NCBI GenBank assembly: GCA_947561395.2
Contig: OX387191.1
Coordinates: 1,252,501-1,316,500 of the forward strand
From: Buxus sempervirens
Lineage: Eukaryota > Streptophyta > Magnoliopsida > Buxales > Buxaceae
Length of the DNA stretch: 64,000 nucleotides
Direction of reading: 5' to 3'
This document shows positions 1 through 11,339 of this stretch, piece by piece (within the stretch, counting starts at the first letter, position 1; every line of letters begins with the position of its first letter). The translations under genes were made by a program, and so were the position numbers. The notes under the pieces are model-generated. The model had not been told where the DNA came from, ran no database searches, and was given only the letters and a program-made list of their open reading frames with translations.

Positions 1-238
1 TAAATATGTTGCTTTTTTTATTTCCCATGACTATGATCCTTGCATCATATGAACCTGATTTGAAGCTGCACGGGAGATTGCTACTGTAAGTCTAAGTCTT
101 TATCATCTCATCTTTTCAATCCCTTTCAATTGTATGGACCACTTTGCGGTTTGTGTCAGCAGAACAATTTATCAAAAAAAAAAAAATCAGCAGAACAAGG
201 TTCGGTTATAGTCAATTTGAAGGTCAGTCGTACACTGT
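1..238 (+). other. MAP70 downstream flank fragment
   Basis: This stretch matches the sequence that follows mini-MAP70 A (about 4,867-5,105), with only scattered differences. It includes the phrase TTGTATGGACCACTTTGCGG and an A-run. No coding content is supported. It joins directly to a HIPP gene tail near 239, so the boundary is a recombination junction rather than a gene border. Confidence 0.75.
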
Positions 239-377
239 CTATGGAAGGCCATTGCCATGGTATGACGGTGATTATGGAAGGCCATTGCCATGCTATTGTG
301 GTTGTGGAGGACGTAGGGGCCAGGGGAGTTGCGGTGACTACTTTACTGAAGAAAACCACTCATGCATCATCATGTGA
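239..377 (+). pseudogene. HIPP/Pi21-like gene, C-terminal remnant (CIIM type)
   Basis: Only the last part of exon 3 of a HIPP gene is present. The frame reads Gly/Cys-rich segments of the form GRPLPCY, then CGCGG, and ends in the CaaX box CIIM before a stop at 377. It closely matches the end of the whole gene at 39,489-40,625. Exons 1 and 2 and the HMA domain are absent. The upstream side is a MAP70 downstream flank, so the copy was cut by recombination within exon 3. It has no promoter of its own and is most likely dead. Confidence 0.8.
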
Positions 378-873
378 AATTGCTGTGGTCATGTATGTTC
401 TTTTCTATGCGTTGGCATATATGCAAAGGATGCCATGTGGTATTTGTTTACAGGTTTTATTGTGCCAAAGATAAAATAATGTTTGGTGATCCTGTTCCTA
501 TCTACTGTTCTGTGTCTTTGTGATTATTTTAATGAAGAAATAGCGACCGTGAAATTGCAACTCATCAAGTGGTTCTTACAAGGAGAAAATTTATTGAGCA
601 TGGGGGATGGGTTAGTGGTGCAACTTCTTATTGCTTCAATCAAATTTCCTCACTGCCCATATTGTGGAGCAAAGAAAGAAAATAAGATGGAAGATCGTTT
701 ATTAAGCACATTGATGGGTTATGAGAGATGAACCAGCTAAGATTAAAACTTGAAAGATGTCCAACTTGGGGATCAAGCCAAGTTTATTTATTTATTTTTG
801 AAGAATTCTTCACATCTCCATGATGGCTTCAACTTTTCGACGGGGTGAGTACAACCAATATTTTGGTTCACAC
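378..873 (+). other. HIPP 3' flank
   Basis: This is the 3' untranslated and downstream region of a HIPP gene of the CIIM type. It is shared with about 40,626-41,150 and, in part, with 30,380-30,900 and 48,348-48,900. It has no open frame conserved between the copies. Confidence 0.7.
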
Positions 874-1166
874 CAAGATTTACAGTTTCGGCGGTACACC
901 GCGATTTTGGTCTTCAGCGATATTTTTCACGGGGGGAAATCTTCAGGGCAGGGGTGTATCGTTGGTGACTTAACGAAATTTCGACGATTTGTTATCAAAA
1001 TAGGACGGCGTGCTGACGAAATTTCCTCGAAATCTAAAAAAAAACCATTTTTTGCCTTTTTTTTTATATTTTTCCTCCGTTTCGTTGGCACACCGCCAGC
1101 GTGTTGTCGAAATTTGGTTTTGGCCAATGGGCAGCATGCTCACCGGCACCGAAATTGTAAACCTTG
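874..1166. mobile_element. Mutator-like MITE
   Basis: The ends are inverted repeats of the form CAAGRTTTACARTTTCGG. The flanking direct repeat GTTCACAC (up to 11 bp if TTG is counted on both sides) lies at 866-873 and 1,167-1,174. The related flank at about 41,140-41,150 lacks the insert, which confirms the boundaries. The interior has no transposase. A repeat of about 9 bp and imperfect TIRs fit a non-autonomous Mutator-like element; the family is inferred. Its ends resemble those of the element at 31,174-33,035. Confidence 0.65.
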
Positions 1167-2476
1167 GTTCACACAATCATTTGCACTTGGTTATTCTTCC
1201 TCATCAAACATATCAGCAAGCAATAATGAAAAAGTCCATTTTAGCTACTTTTCCACGTATGTGGACTCTTGTGAGACGAGTGCTGAGCCTCCTTCAGGCT
1301 GAAGTACTTGTACGTTAAGTTTGTCCATGTGGGTTGCACCATCCACCATTACACCATGGCCCATGGGTACTTAAAGTGACTAATCCATTACTTTTGACGG
1401 TCTTTTTACCAGTGGGATGGCTGTATCTTTAGCCCTTTGCTGATGGCGTATCGGCAAAGGAGTGGACAACCAATCAAGTCACGTCTATATCAATTGCTTT
1501 GCTGATGGCTTATCATACATAGAATTATTTAATCAAGTCACATCTATATCAATTGCTCACTTTAATCTCGAATGATCTTTGTGGAATCTGTCACCTTGTA
1601 CAATTTGATTAGACCTGTTTCTGAAGTCTCCTCAAGTCAAGCTCTTTTCTTTTAATCTCTCACCTTGCCTAATTTGTATGATCTGATTTTTTTTTGGTAA
1701 TGAATTTGTATGATCTGATTAAAAGACTATTTATCAAGCCATGCTATTTAATTATGTATCAAACTAATTTGTGTAATGACTTCTGGCAGCTTATATCCCC
1801 ATCACTAGAAGGCATGGCGCTAACTTCGCTTTTGAGAGGTGCAGGAATCAGATTAACATGAGTGAATATAATAAAATTATGGGGCAATTTCGGTAGCAAT
1901 TTTCTAGGAATATCTTAAGAGTTAGCTATATTTTATACTAGGGGACTACACCCGACTAGCAAAATTCTAATTTGTAATTATTTTTGTTGGTCTCATTTAG
2001 AAAAACACCCCACTATGTCGTTCTATTTGGTTAGTTATGCATATTAGGCATAACAAATCAAAATAGAGAAAAATCTGAGGACAATTTGAGCACAGATTAT
2101 TAGGCTATAATCTTGACAATTCTCTTTATAGATTAGTATAGATTAACATAGATATAGATGTATTTTCGAAGATACGGATATATTTAAACTGAATTTCGTT
2201 AAGATTTTGGTACTAGAAGAGATAATGACAAAGAAGAAGGAGATAATAACCAACGGTTAAAGAAGTCGATTTTTTTGAAATGTGCTTCTGGGTTTTGATT
2301 CTCTCAGCAAAGGAAGGCTCTCTCCCGCTCTTTGCGGTAAATTACTTCAAAGAATTGGCTCTTTAATTTCTCACATATCCGTAATAGATAGCTTCCGTCT
2401 CGTGTATTACTCGATAAATAGGGGTGTTTGTTGTTGGGCTTGTGCTCTCTCCTTCTTCCAGTAAAGATAAAGAAAA
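1167..2476 (+). other. Upstream region and leader of mini-MAP70 A
   Basis: Non-coding, and shared with the regions before the other + strand MAP70 copies (about 33,960-35,071, 41,200-41,901 and 51,190-52,080). From about 2,240 it matches the 5' leader of the complete MAP70 gene (61,137-61,370 on -), including the CTCTCTCCCGCTCTTTGCGG stretch. The promoter is therefore probably derived from MAP70, but no TATA box can be assigned with confidence. Confidence 0.6.
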
Positions 2477-4788
2477 ATGGTGGGCTTGGAGGAACTAGAT
2501 GATGGATACGTCATTCTTCATCAATCAGACCTTGATCCTGGTTATTTTCTCTTCTCAGCTTTATTTGGTGATGGGTTTTCTGCCAAAGCTTGATCGGGTG
2601 TTGTTATTCAACGCTTTTATTTTCTTTCGGATTAATTGTTGAGTTGAAATGGGTTCGAACTATTCTGGGTTTCTTTTATCTCTTTTCACTGTTTATTAAT
2701 GCAAGAGTTTTCAAAGTTGCTTGGTTTATTTGATTTACTGGATTGAAATTTGTCTTCTGCCTACATTGTCCTACAAAATTAACCTTGAACTGTTTATCAG
2801 AATGTAATATTTGCTAGGCACATTTGAAGAAAAAGGGTTATTAAACAGGGACACTTCATCCTATTAAATTAAGAGGAATAGAATTTGTATCTTGTGGGAC
2901 TTTGTATAAAATGGAATTGTTTCTATGCCTAAAATTTTTTTTCCAATACGAATCTGCAAGAAAGATAAAACATATACCACCACATGTGCAAAACATAAAT
3001 TTTAGCCCTCCATACTCTTAAGGAACCCCATCAAATGAGAAATAATGTTTTCTTCATCGTGTACAAATAATCTTTCTTTTTATTCAATTTCTTATCCAAA
3101 CAAACAAAAAATGAAAATTTTGAAGTTGAGTGCAAACACCTGATAAAGTTGTAGTCTTTATTTTATTTCATGTATCATCTTCAAATAATTACTGTTAGCA
3201 AATGGCACAAACTTGTACAATTGTGACATTCGAAGACAAAACCGTACGAGCTTAGACCCAGCGCGGACAATACCTCGCTGGGTTGTGGCAAAAATATTTT
3301 GTATCACACTCTAGAAAGAAGTGAACAAATGTAAATTGGATTTTGATTACATTACTGAAATCGAAAACTTCTGCCATGTTTTAATCTTTAATTAATACCA
3401 GAAAGGGAGCGGGAGATTGCAGTTGCCCATGGTGAAATAAAGGCTTTGAAAGTAACTGAAGCCCCCGCGGATATGACTGTTGAAGAGGTATGTAATATGT
3501 AAAGACAAACAGGGACCTCTATTTGTGGTTAGCTTTTTCTAGACATTATAACAAGTGCTAAGTGTCAAGATATTAAGTAATTAACCGGAATATGTCAACT
3601 CTTGCACTTTGTTTGCTGCTTCATCCAATTGCACTTTGTTTACTTTCTTAGTCTTCTTTTACCCAGCTCAGCAATAAACTTAAGAAGTTGGATGAGAAGC
3701 TTGGGGCCACTGAAAACCTCCTTGAACACAAGGTGCCTCACTCTCTTTAATGGAATTCATTTTATTTGATCTAATCTTGGTTTCAGTTGGTGAAGAGTAA
3801 GATACCCAATTCCTCTTAAATTCAACTACATATTGCAGAATCTTGAAATCAAGAAGCTAAATAATGAGAAGAAAGAAGCATTGGCTGCACAATTTGCTGC
3901 AGAAGCAGCTCTTAGAAGAGTCCATGCAAATCAAAAGGAAGATGTTTTCATACCGGTTGAGTCTATCATTGCCCCACTTGAGGCAGACATTAAAATGTAC
4001 AAGAATGAGGTATGTAGATGAAAAGTGATATTTTAAAACCATTTCTAAGATTTTGAAGTGAGAATGTTAACATGGATAGGCATGCTCATTCTGGAAACAC
4101 TTTTTCCATTTTTCAATTTTAGATTGCATCACTGCAAGAGAATAACAAGGATTTGGAATGTCTCGCTGAGTCAAAGGAGTCAGCTCTGCTTGAAGCGGAC
4201 AGAAATCTGAGAAGTGCTCTTGAAAGGGCTTTAATAGCAGAGGAGGTTATAAACCATAACTTTGAATTGAAGAAACAAATTGAAATCTGCCAGGTATGGT
4301 GCTGCTCGATTCTTTTCTGGGTATAAGCATTGTGAGTTTGAAATCTCCACCCAAACCTTTTTGAATATATAAACCAATAAATCTGCAGGAAAAGAACAGA
4401 ATCCTTGAAAATGCTAATCGTCAGAAGATTGTGGAGGTTGAGAAGCTTAGTAAAACCACAGATGTTTTGCATCTGCAGGCAGAAATTCAAGGGTTAGAAG
4501 TCAAGCTAGCTTTGTCAGATAGAAAAGCAAAGGCTGAAGCACAGATCAAGGTATAAATTCGACCATTAATGATTTTCCACCTGAGTAATTAACATCCTTC
4601 TACTCATTCAATTATTAAGAATTAAAGTTTATTTGATCATTTTACTTCAGGATAAAATGAGATTGAGGATAAAGACACTTGAGGAAGGCTTGAAGAGAGA
4701 AGCTGCAGCAAGGGAAAGAGAAGTGATCTCAAATAGACATTTTCTGCTAAAGCTTCAAGCCCATAGACTTCCATTTATTGTAACTTAA
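2477..4788 (+). CDS. Shortened MAP70-like protein A (285 aa, 7 exons)
   Basis: A reduced relative of the plant microtubule-associated protein MAP70. Exons: 2,477-2,540, 3,402-3,487, 3,667-3,732, 3,839-4,009, 4,123-4,293, 4,389-4,550 and 4,651-4,788. All borders are GT-AG and in phase, giving 858 nt. Exons 2-5 align with those of the complete gene at 56,863-61,136 (for example IIAPLEADIKMYKNE and NHNFELKKQIEICQ). Exon 1 keeps MVGLEELD but loses its second half. Exon 6 joins the start of parental exon 6 to exon 8, with a few codons from the old intron 7 between them (TDVLHLQ). The last exon joins the start of parental exon 9 to part of exon 10 (REAAAREREV) and ends in a new tail. The product would be coiled-coil and lack the conserved middle (EEAVLAGGAAANV, VMPVKQWLEERR) and the 187-codon exon. 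The frame is open throughout, unlike the decayed copies. Expression is unknown; it may still be a pseudogene. Confidence 0.6.
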
Positions 4789-5815
4789 ATTCTTTTACCG
4801 TATGTTTTATTTGGAAAAAATCTACTCATAAATATGTTTATTCTTACTCTTTGTTAAATCTTCGACATTGCATAAATATGTTGATTTTTTTATTTCCCAA
4901 GACTATGATCCTTGCATCATATGAACCTGATTTGAAGCTGCACGGGAGATTACTACTGTCAGTCTAAGTCTGTAACATCTCATCTTTTCAATCCCTTTCA
5001 ATTGTATGGACCACTTTGCGGTTTGTGTCAGCAGAACAATTTATCAAAAAAAAATCAGCAGAACAAGATTCGGTTATAGTCAATTTGAAGGTCAGTCGTA
5101 CACTGTCTACTTCAATTTGTGGACTGGCAGAATTATAGTATTGCCGTGAGAGGAGGAGAACGAATGGAAACTGTGGGGAGGAGAGGGCAACTTGGGGAAG
5201 AATGCCTTGGTTAAAAAGTGCAGAGTATGATAAGTTTCAGCTCTGAATTCCGGAGGAGAGAGGGAAGGATTTAATTTATCTACAGTTGAGCCCGTAAATG
5301 GGCTCAACTGTAGCCGATCGCTGCAGCAGTCCCTAAAATAGTGAAAATTAACATTTTCATTTTTTCAACGTAGGAGAGAGAAAGGATAGAACTACTGCTT
5401 GCTTATTTGGCAAGCAGACAGTTGAGCTTGTAAATGGGCTCAACTGTAAATGAATTGAATCTAAAAAGGAAAGATAAAAAAAAAAGTACCACAGTTGAGC
5501 CCATTTACAGGCTTAATTGTAAATTAATTGAATCTGATAAGGAAAGAGAGAAAAAAAAAAATTTTTTTTTTGGCAAAGAATCTTTTAAGGGCCTTCACAT
5601 CAGCCAGAGCCTTTTGCATGGAAGATCGATTGGAGCATCTACCAATCTTTGTCACGTGTCCCACTCATCAATCATGTCAACTTATCACGATGAAATGGGT
5701 TTTACCCAACCATGATAAGTTGTGTATTATTCAATGATGAGTTGAGTTGTACTTATGATGAACTGAAATGTAACAAATGATGTTGAATTGTATCCTATGA
5801 TAAGTGGGTTGTACC
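4789..5815. other. Spacer after mini-MAP70 A, with hairpin repeat block
   Basis: The first 300 bp recur after every MAP70-like + strand copy. The block from about 5,123 to 5,573 is present after mini-MAP70 A and B and after the copy ending at 44,502, but is missing after the copy ending at 37,460 (junction near 37,795). It holds a strong hairpin at 5,280-5,313 and partial repeats of its arm near 5,419 and 5,489. It is therefore probably an inserted or deleted repeat unit. No gene is seen. Confidence 0.55.
5280..5313. repeat. Perfect 14-bp hairpin
   Basis: The arm CTACAGTTGAGCCC, the loop GTAAAT and the exact reverse complement of the arm make a 34-bp palindrome. Partial copies of the arm follow at about 5,419-5,447 and 5,489-5,517. 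Slightly altered versions occur at about 12,538-12,571 and 45,000-45,033. Confidence 0.85.
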
Positions 5816-6046
5816 TAGTGGTGGAACCAAGACTCCAAATCTGAGGGGGCAAAAAAAAAAATTTCAATTAACACTTCTCATAAAATATAGAAATTTTAAT
5901 GAGTTAGGGGGGCAAACCAGAAATTTTAGAGGGGGCAAAACATAAATTTCAATTAAAACATATAGGACAAAATATATTTTAAATTAAAAAATAAAATTTT
6001 AGGAGGGACAATTGCCCCCTCTAGCTCTAAGGTGGTTCCGCCATTG
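5816..6046. mobile_element. hAT-type MITE
   Basis: The ends TAGTGGTGGAACCA and CAATGGCGGAACCA (reverse complement of the right end) are inverted repeats. An exact 8-bp target duplication, GTTGTACC, lies at 5,808-5,815 and 6,047-6,054. The 231-bp interior is A/T-rich with G-runs and has no coding potential. The 8-bp duplication and short TIRs fit the hAT superfamily. The longer copy at 13,075-13,343 sits at the same place in the duplicated unit, so the insertion predates that duplication. Confidence 0.8.
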
Positions 6047-6982
6047 GTTGTACCCAATGATGAATTTGGTTGTACCGAATAATAAATTAAGGACACATGG
6101 CGAAGATATGTGGACGCTTCAACCGATCTTCCAGCGTTAGGCTCCAACAGAAATGGGACCCGTTGACACCTACTTCTGGCCTCTCTTCCTTTCTACAGCT
6201 CTCTTCCTTGTTGCGGTCAAATTTTGCCGCCTGCACCTGAAGCTTCCGGTGAGAAAACGGAAGAAGGGATCTTAGACTTCATACCAGCCGGAAGAAATAG
6301 AGAAGCCGCATAAATTTGGCTAAACTAGTAGCCGTGTTTTGAGTTCTTAGATTTCCCTTCTTTTTATTTCAGTGGATTCAAACTCTTCACTTTCTTTTTT
6401 ATGGCTTCAGTCACTTCTTGTGAAGGACGTGAAACGACATGAAATGTAGTTTTGAGAAAACTCGGGACATTATTGGCATGTGTGTCCCTGATTTAGTACG
6501 TAACCAGGCAGAATACCCACACCCCACGTGTATGACGGGCTACACGCACCATCAATATACAAATGGGCATCGTTTACGGCGTATGCGGTAGACAGCCCCT
6601 CACATGAATGGTGTGGGGTCCCCCAAGTGAATGATGGGACTCCCAAATGAATGGTAGGCCCTCCCACTGAATGTGAGAGGGTGTATACAACGTATGCTGT
6701 AGAGGATACGAATCGTCAATATATAGATGGGCTGCACTCACTTGGATTCAAGATTGCAAGTCAAAAGGGATTGAAATCGTCTGCTACTTTTTACTGCACC
6801 TAAACCCGATGGAGCATGTCGTGGTTAGAGTTCTTTCCTACAAGTTTTCTGTTAGAAATATAATAAAATATATAAAATTCACCCTACTATCACCATAAGT
6901 TTTTAGTAGGATTGGTGTTCTATACAGTAGGCCCGCACGTAAGGAGAGTATTAATAATGGCCCGCACGTAACGAGAGTATTA
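6047..6982. other. Spacer upstream of HIPP remnant
   Basis: Non-coding spacer shared with 13,344-14,142, 38,100-38,967 and 54,004-54,475. It includes a short tandem duplication of about 32 bp ending near 6,982. No gene is supported. Confidence 0.5.
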
Positions 6983-7183
6983 ATAATGGCGTAGCTAGGA
7001 CTTCCATTTCATTTAGAGTGGGCAAAATAAATCTTTGATCTAAAGATGAAAGATGAACGGTTGTGATTAAAAGGATAGTGAGGGCAAATTAAAAATTTAG
7101 GGTAGGCAAAATTGTCTTTATATTAAATAAACAATAATTTTTTATAATTTTGGGCCACCCTAAGTTCTGTGTAACTCCACCCT
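6983..7183. mobile_element. hAT-like MITE, second family
   Basis: A 201-bp A/T-rich element bounded by GAGTATTA (6,975-6,982) and GAGTGTTA (7,184-7,191), an 8-bp duplication with one difference. The ends are imperfect inverted repeats around GGCGTAGC and GGTGGAGTTAC. Copies occur at equivalent places before other HIPP genes: 14,143-14,338, 38,968-39,168 and 54,476-54,677. The element therefore predates the amplification of this block. Confidence 0.55.
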
Positions 7184-7337
7184 GAGTGTTAAAAAAATAT
7201 ATTAAATATATAAAGTTCACTCCTTATTATCACCTTGAGCTGTTTGTAAGGGTGTTTTCTATTTGAGGAAAAACTATATCATGTGTGTAGGGAGTCATTT
7301 TAATATACCATGATTAGTTGTCTATACGTACAAATAA

Positions 7338-7415
7338 TGACGTCGACGTCAGGATCGTTACGTTGGGACTTTGGATCCTTAACGTAGTTGTCTACACGTA
7401 CAGATAATGACGTCA
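7338..7415 (+). promoter_or_regulatory. ACGT/TGACG cluster upstream of HIPP remnant
   Basis: A perfect 14-bp palindrome TGACGTCGACGTCA lies at 7,338-7,351 and a second TGACGTCA at 7,408-7,415, with several TACGTA cores nearby. Such cores are classical sites for plant bZIP (TGA-type) factors. The cluster lies about 160-240 bp before the HIPP start codon and recurs before two whole genes of the family. Binding is inferred. Confidence 0.5.
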
Positions 7416-7576
7416 GGATCCTTACGTAGTTGCAGTGAGGTGAGGGCACAGTCATGACAAGGTCGTGAGTGGAGTGTGTTAATTGTTATCATGACCTTAA
7501 ACCTCAGTGTACTACTGGCCCTGCATTTCTCTGCAATTCTTAGATTCATCTTCTGATTGTTGTCGGCACTTCGGTG

Positions 7577-8386
7577 ATGGCAGAAAAGGTATGCAGCTCC
7601 CCCTTCTATCTTTCTGACAATTAAGAACAGTTATTTTTTACTACTGTTATGATTGTCCTAGGGAAATATATTCTTGGTTTCTTTCTAAAACTGAGGCCAC
7701 CAATAATGTAATTCCCAATCCCAAAAGCAATTTATTAGAGCATCAATAATAATTGAAAATGGGTTTTTTTTTTTAATTTTAAAGGAAAGCCCACTAAGGC
7801 ATGAATAACCTTAGTGGCACTCCAGCGGTGAGAGGAGGGTTGAGGCAGCCCCTGACCTGTAGATTAATTCCAATAAAAGTACACCAAAAAAGGGGGACAT
7901 AAAACCATACCCCTACAAAACAATAATGAGAAAAATCTAATGCCTAAGGGCATACAAACCAGTTCTATCCTGAAACAAACAAGTTTTAACCTGAGATGAA
8001 GTGACGTTAAGAGACTCATAGGTAAACAGGGTATCCTCATGCATGGTAAACAGGGTTTATCTCATTCAATTTATATATCCTTTTTGTTTTTTTGTTTTCA
8101 CTATATAATCATGTCCTCTGCTTGGAATATTTCTATCAGGATCATCAATTCCGGTATTCCTTCTCTTCACGAAATGTTTCTGTCTTGATTTGGTTGCAGG
8201 TTTCAACATTGGTGCTGAACGTGGACCTTCAATGCTCTCGATGCTACAGGAAGGTCAAGAAGACACTCACCAAATTCCCTGGTGAGCGCGCTCTGTCTCT
8301 CTCTGTCTCTCAAAATATAACTATCCATTCTTATTCAGCCTTTCACTTCCATATCAAATTCTGTTACAAAAGTAAGAACTAATGAA
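7577..8386 (+). pseudogene. HIPP/Pi21-like gene lacking exon 3
   Basis: Exon 1 (7,577-7,588, MAEK) and exon 2 (8,200-8,281, with the CSRC metal-site motif) are intact, with normal splice sites. The sequence then leaves the HIPP pattern near 8,386, just before exon 3 would start, and runs into the leader of mini-MAP70 B. The second half of the HMA domain and the whole Cys-rich tail are therefore missing. Intron 1 is about 260 bp longer than in the other copies because of an insert at roughly 7,763-8,033. A transcript could in principle run into the MAP70-like gene, but no in-frame fusion is evident. Confidence 0.8.
7763..8033. repeat. Insert in intron 1 of HIPP remnant (SINE-like?)
   Basis: About 265 bp absent from the same intron in the other copies. 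It starts with a T-run, which on the - strand would be a poly-A end, and it contains a G/C-richer middle. No clear target duplication is seen. A minus-strand SINE is possible but unproven. Confidence 0.3.
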
Positions 8387-8649
8387 TAAAGAAGGAGGAG
8401 ACAATGACAAAGGAGATAATAACCAACGGTTAAAGAAGTCGATTTTTTTGAAATGTGCTTCTGGGTTTTGATTCTCTCAGCAAAGGAAGGCTCTCTCCCG
8501 CTCTTTGCGGTAAATTACTTCAAAGAATTGGCTCTTTAATTTCTCACATATCCGTAATAGATAGATTCCGTATCGTGTATTACTCGATAAATAGGGGTGT
8601 TTGTTGTTGGGCTTGTGCTCTCTGCTTCTTCCAGTAAAGATAAAGAAAA

Positions 8650-10956
8650 ATGGTGGGCTTGGAGGAACTAGATGATGGATACGTCATTCTTCATCAATCA
8701 GACCTTGATCCTGGTTATTTTTCTCTTCTCAGCTTTATATGGTGATGGGTTTTCTGCTTCTAATCGTGAAGCCAAAGCTTTATTTTATTTTCTTTCGGAT
8801 TAATTCTTGAGTTGAAATGGGTTCGAACTATTCTGGGTTTCTTTTATCTCTTTTTACTGTTTCTTAATGCAAGAGTTTTCAAAGTTGCTTGGTTTATTTG
8901 ATTTACTGGATTGAAATTTGTCTTCTGCCTACATTGTCCTACAAAATTAACCTTGAACTGTTTATCAGAATGTAATATTTGCTAGGCACATTTGAAGAGA
9001 AAGGGTTATTAAACAGGGACACTTCATCCTATTAAATTAAGAGGAATAGAATTTGTATCTTGTGGGACTTTGTATAAAATGGAATTGTTTCTATGCCTAA
9101 AATTTTTTTTCCAATACGAATCTGCAAGAAAGATAAAACATATACCACCACATTTGCAAAACATAAATTTTAGCCCTCCATACTCTTAAGGAACCCCATC
9201 AAATGAGAAATAATGTTTTCTTCATCGTGTACAAATAATCTTTCTTTTTATTCAATTTCTTATCCAAACAAACAAAAAATGAAAATTTTGAAGTTGAGTG
9301 CAAACACCTGATAAAGTTGTAGTCTTTATTTTATTTCATGTATCATCTTCAAATAATTACTGTTAGCAAATGGCACAAACTTGTACAATTGTGACATTCG
9401 AAGACAAAACCGTACGAGCTTAGACCCAGCGCGGACAATACCTCGCTGGGTTGTGGCAAAAATATTTTGTATCACACTCTAGAAAGAAGTGAACAAATGT
9501 AAATTGGATTTTGATTACATTACTGAAATCGAAAACTTCTGCCATGTTTTAATCTTTAATTAATACCAGAAAGGGAGCGGGAGATTGCAGTTGCCCATGG
9601 TGAAATAAAGGCTTTGAAAGTAACTGAAGCCCCCGCGGATATGACTGTTGAAGAGGTATGTAATATGTAAAGACAAACAGGGACCTCTATTTGTGGTTAG
9701 CTTTTTCTAGACATTATAACAAGTGCTAAGTGTCAAGATATTAAGTAATTAACCGGAATATGTCAACTCTTGCACTTTGTTTGCTGCTTCATCCAATTGC
9801 ACTTTGTTTACTTTCTTAGTCTTCTTTTACCCAGCTCAGCAATAAACTTAAGAAGTTGGATGAGAAGCTTGGGGCCACTGAAAACCTCCTTGAACACAAG
9901 GTGCCTCACTCTCTTTAATGGAATTCATTTTATTTGATCTAATCTTGGTTTCAGTTGGTGAAGAGTAAGATACCCAATTCCTCTTAAATTCAACTACATA
10001 TTGCAGAATCTTGAAATCAAGAAGCTAAATAATGAGAAGAAAGAAGCATTGGCTGCACAATTTGCTGCAGAAGCAGCTCTTAGAAGAGTCCATGCAAATC
10101 AAAAGGAAGATGTTTTCATACCGGTTGAGTCTATCATTGCCCCACTTGAGGCAGACATTAAAATGTACAAGAATGAGGTATGTAGATGAAAAGTGATATT
10201 TTAAAACCATTTCTAAGATTTTGAAGTGAGAATGTTAACATGGATAGGCATGCTCATTCTGGAAACACTTTTTCCATTTTTCAATTTTAGATTGCATCAC
10301 TGCAAGAGAATAACAAGGATTTGGAATGTCTCGCTGAGTCAAAGGAGTCAGCTCTGCTTGAAGCGGACAGAAATCTGAGAAGTGCTCTTGAAAGGGCTTT
10401 AATAGCAGAGGAGGTTATAAACCATAACTTTGAATTGAAGAAACAAATTGAAATCTGCCAGGTATGGTGCTGCTCGATTCTTTTCTGGGTATAAGCATTG
10501 TGAGTTTGAAATCTCCACCCAAACCTTTTTGAATATATAAACCAATAAATCTGCAGGAAAAGAACAGAATCCTTGAAAATGCTAATCGTCAGAAGATTGT
10601 GGAGGTTGAGAAGCTTAGTAAAACCACAGATGTTTTGCATCTGCAGGCAGAAATTCAAGGGTTAGAAGTCAAGCTAGCTTTGTCAGATAGAAAAGCAAAG
10701 GCTGAAGCACAGATCAAGGTATAAATTCGACCATTAATGATTTTCCACCTGAGTAATTAACATCCTTCTACTCATTCAATTATTAAGAATTAAAGTTTAT
10801 TTGATCATTTTACTTCAGGATAAAATGAGATTGAGGATAAAGACACTTGAGGAAGGCTTGAAGAGAGAAGCTGCAGCAAGGGAAAGAGAAGTGATCTCAA
10901 ATAGACATTTTCTGCTAAAGCTTCAAGCCCATAGACTTCCATTTATTGTAACTTAA
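8650..10956 (+). CDS. Shortened MAP70-like protein B (285 aa, 7 exons)
   Basis: A near-identical twin of the gene at 2,477-4,788, lying 6,168 bp downstream. Exons: 8,650-8,713, 9,570-9,655, 9,835-9,900, 10,007-10,177, 10,291-10,461, 10,557-10,718 and 10,819-10,956. By eye the exons match twin A and the introns differ at only a few sites, so the duplication is recent or the pair has been homogenised. The predicted product is the same coiled-coil MAP70 derivative without the conserved middle and the large exon. The gene starts 264 bp after the truncated HIPP copy, so its upstream DNA differs from that of twin A and contains HIPP intron 2 sequence. Whether it is transcribed is not visible. Confidence 0.58.
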
Positions 10957-11339
10957 ATTCTTTTACCGTATGTTTTATTTGGAAAAAATCTACTCATAAA
11001 TATGTTTATTCTTACTCTTTGTTAAATCTTCGACATTGCATAAATATGTTGCTTTTTTTATTTCCCAAGACTATGATCCTTGCATCATATGAACCTGGTT
11101 TGAAGCTGCACGGGAGATTACTACTGTAAGTCTAAGTCTGTAACATCTCATCTTTTCAATCCCTTTCAATTGTATGGACCACTTTGCGGTTTGTGTCAAC
11201 CGAACAATTTATCAAAAAAAAATCAGCAGAACAAGATTTGGTTATAGTCAATTTGAAGGTCAGTCGTACATTGTCTACTTCAATTTGTGGACTGGCAGAA
11301 TTATAGTATTGCCGTGAGAGGAGGAGAACGAATGGAAAC
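10957..11339. other. MAP70-like downstream flank
   Basis: This matches the flank after mini-MAP70 A (4,789-5,170) and is interrupted by a solo LTR at 11,340. No gene is seen. Confidence 0.6.

Noticed and set aside
2282-2464. 60-residue frame just before the MAP70-like start, seen in every copy
   Set aside because: It lies in the leader, lacks an ATG start and is not kept in frame in the complete MAP70 gene.
10119-10658. 123-residue frame on - inside mini-MAP70 exons
   Set aside because: It is antisense to the aligned MAP70 exons and is only a shadow.
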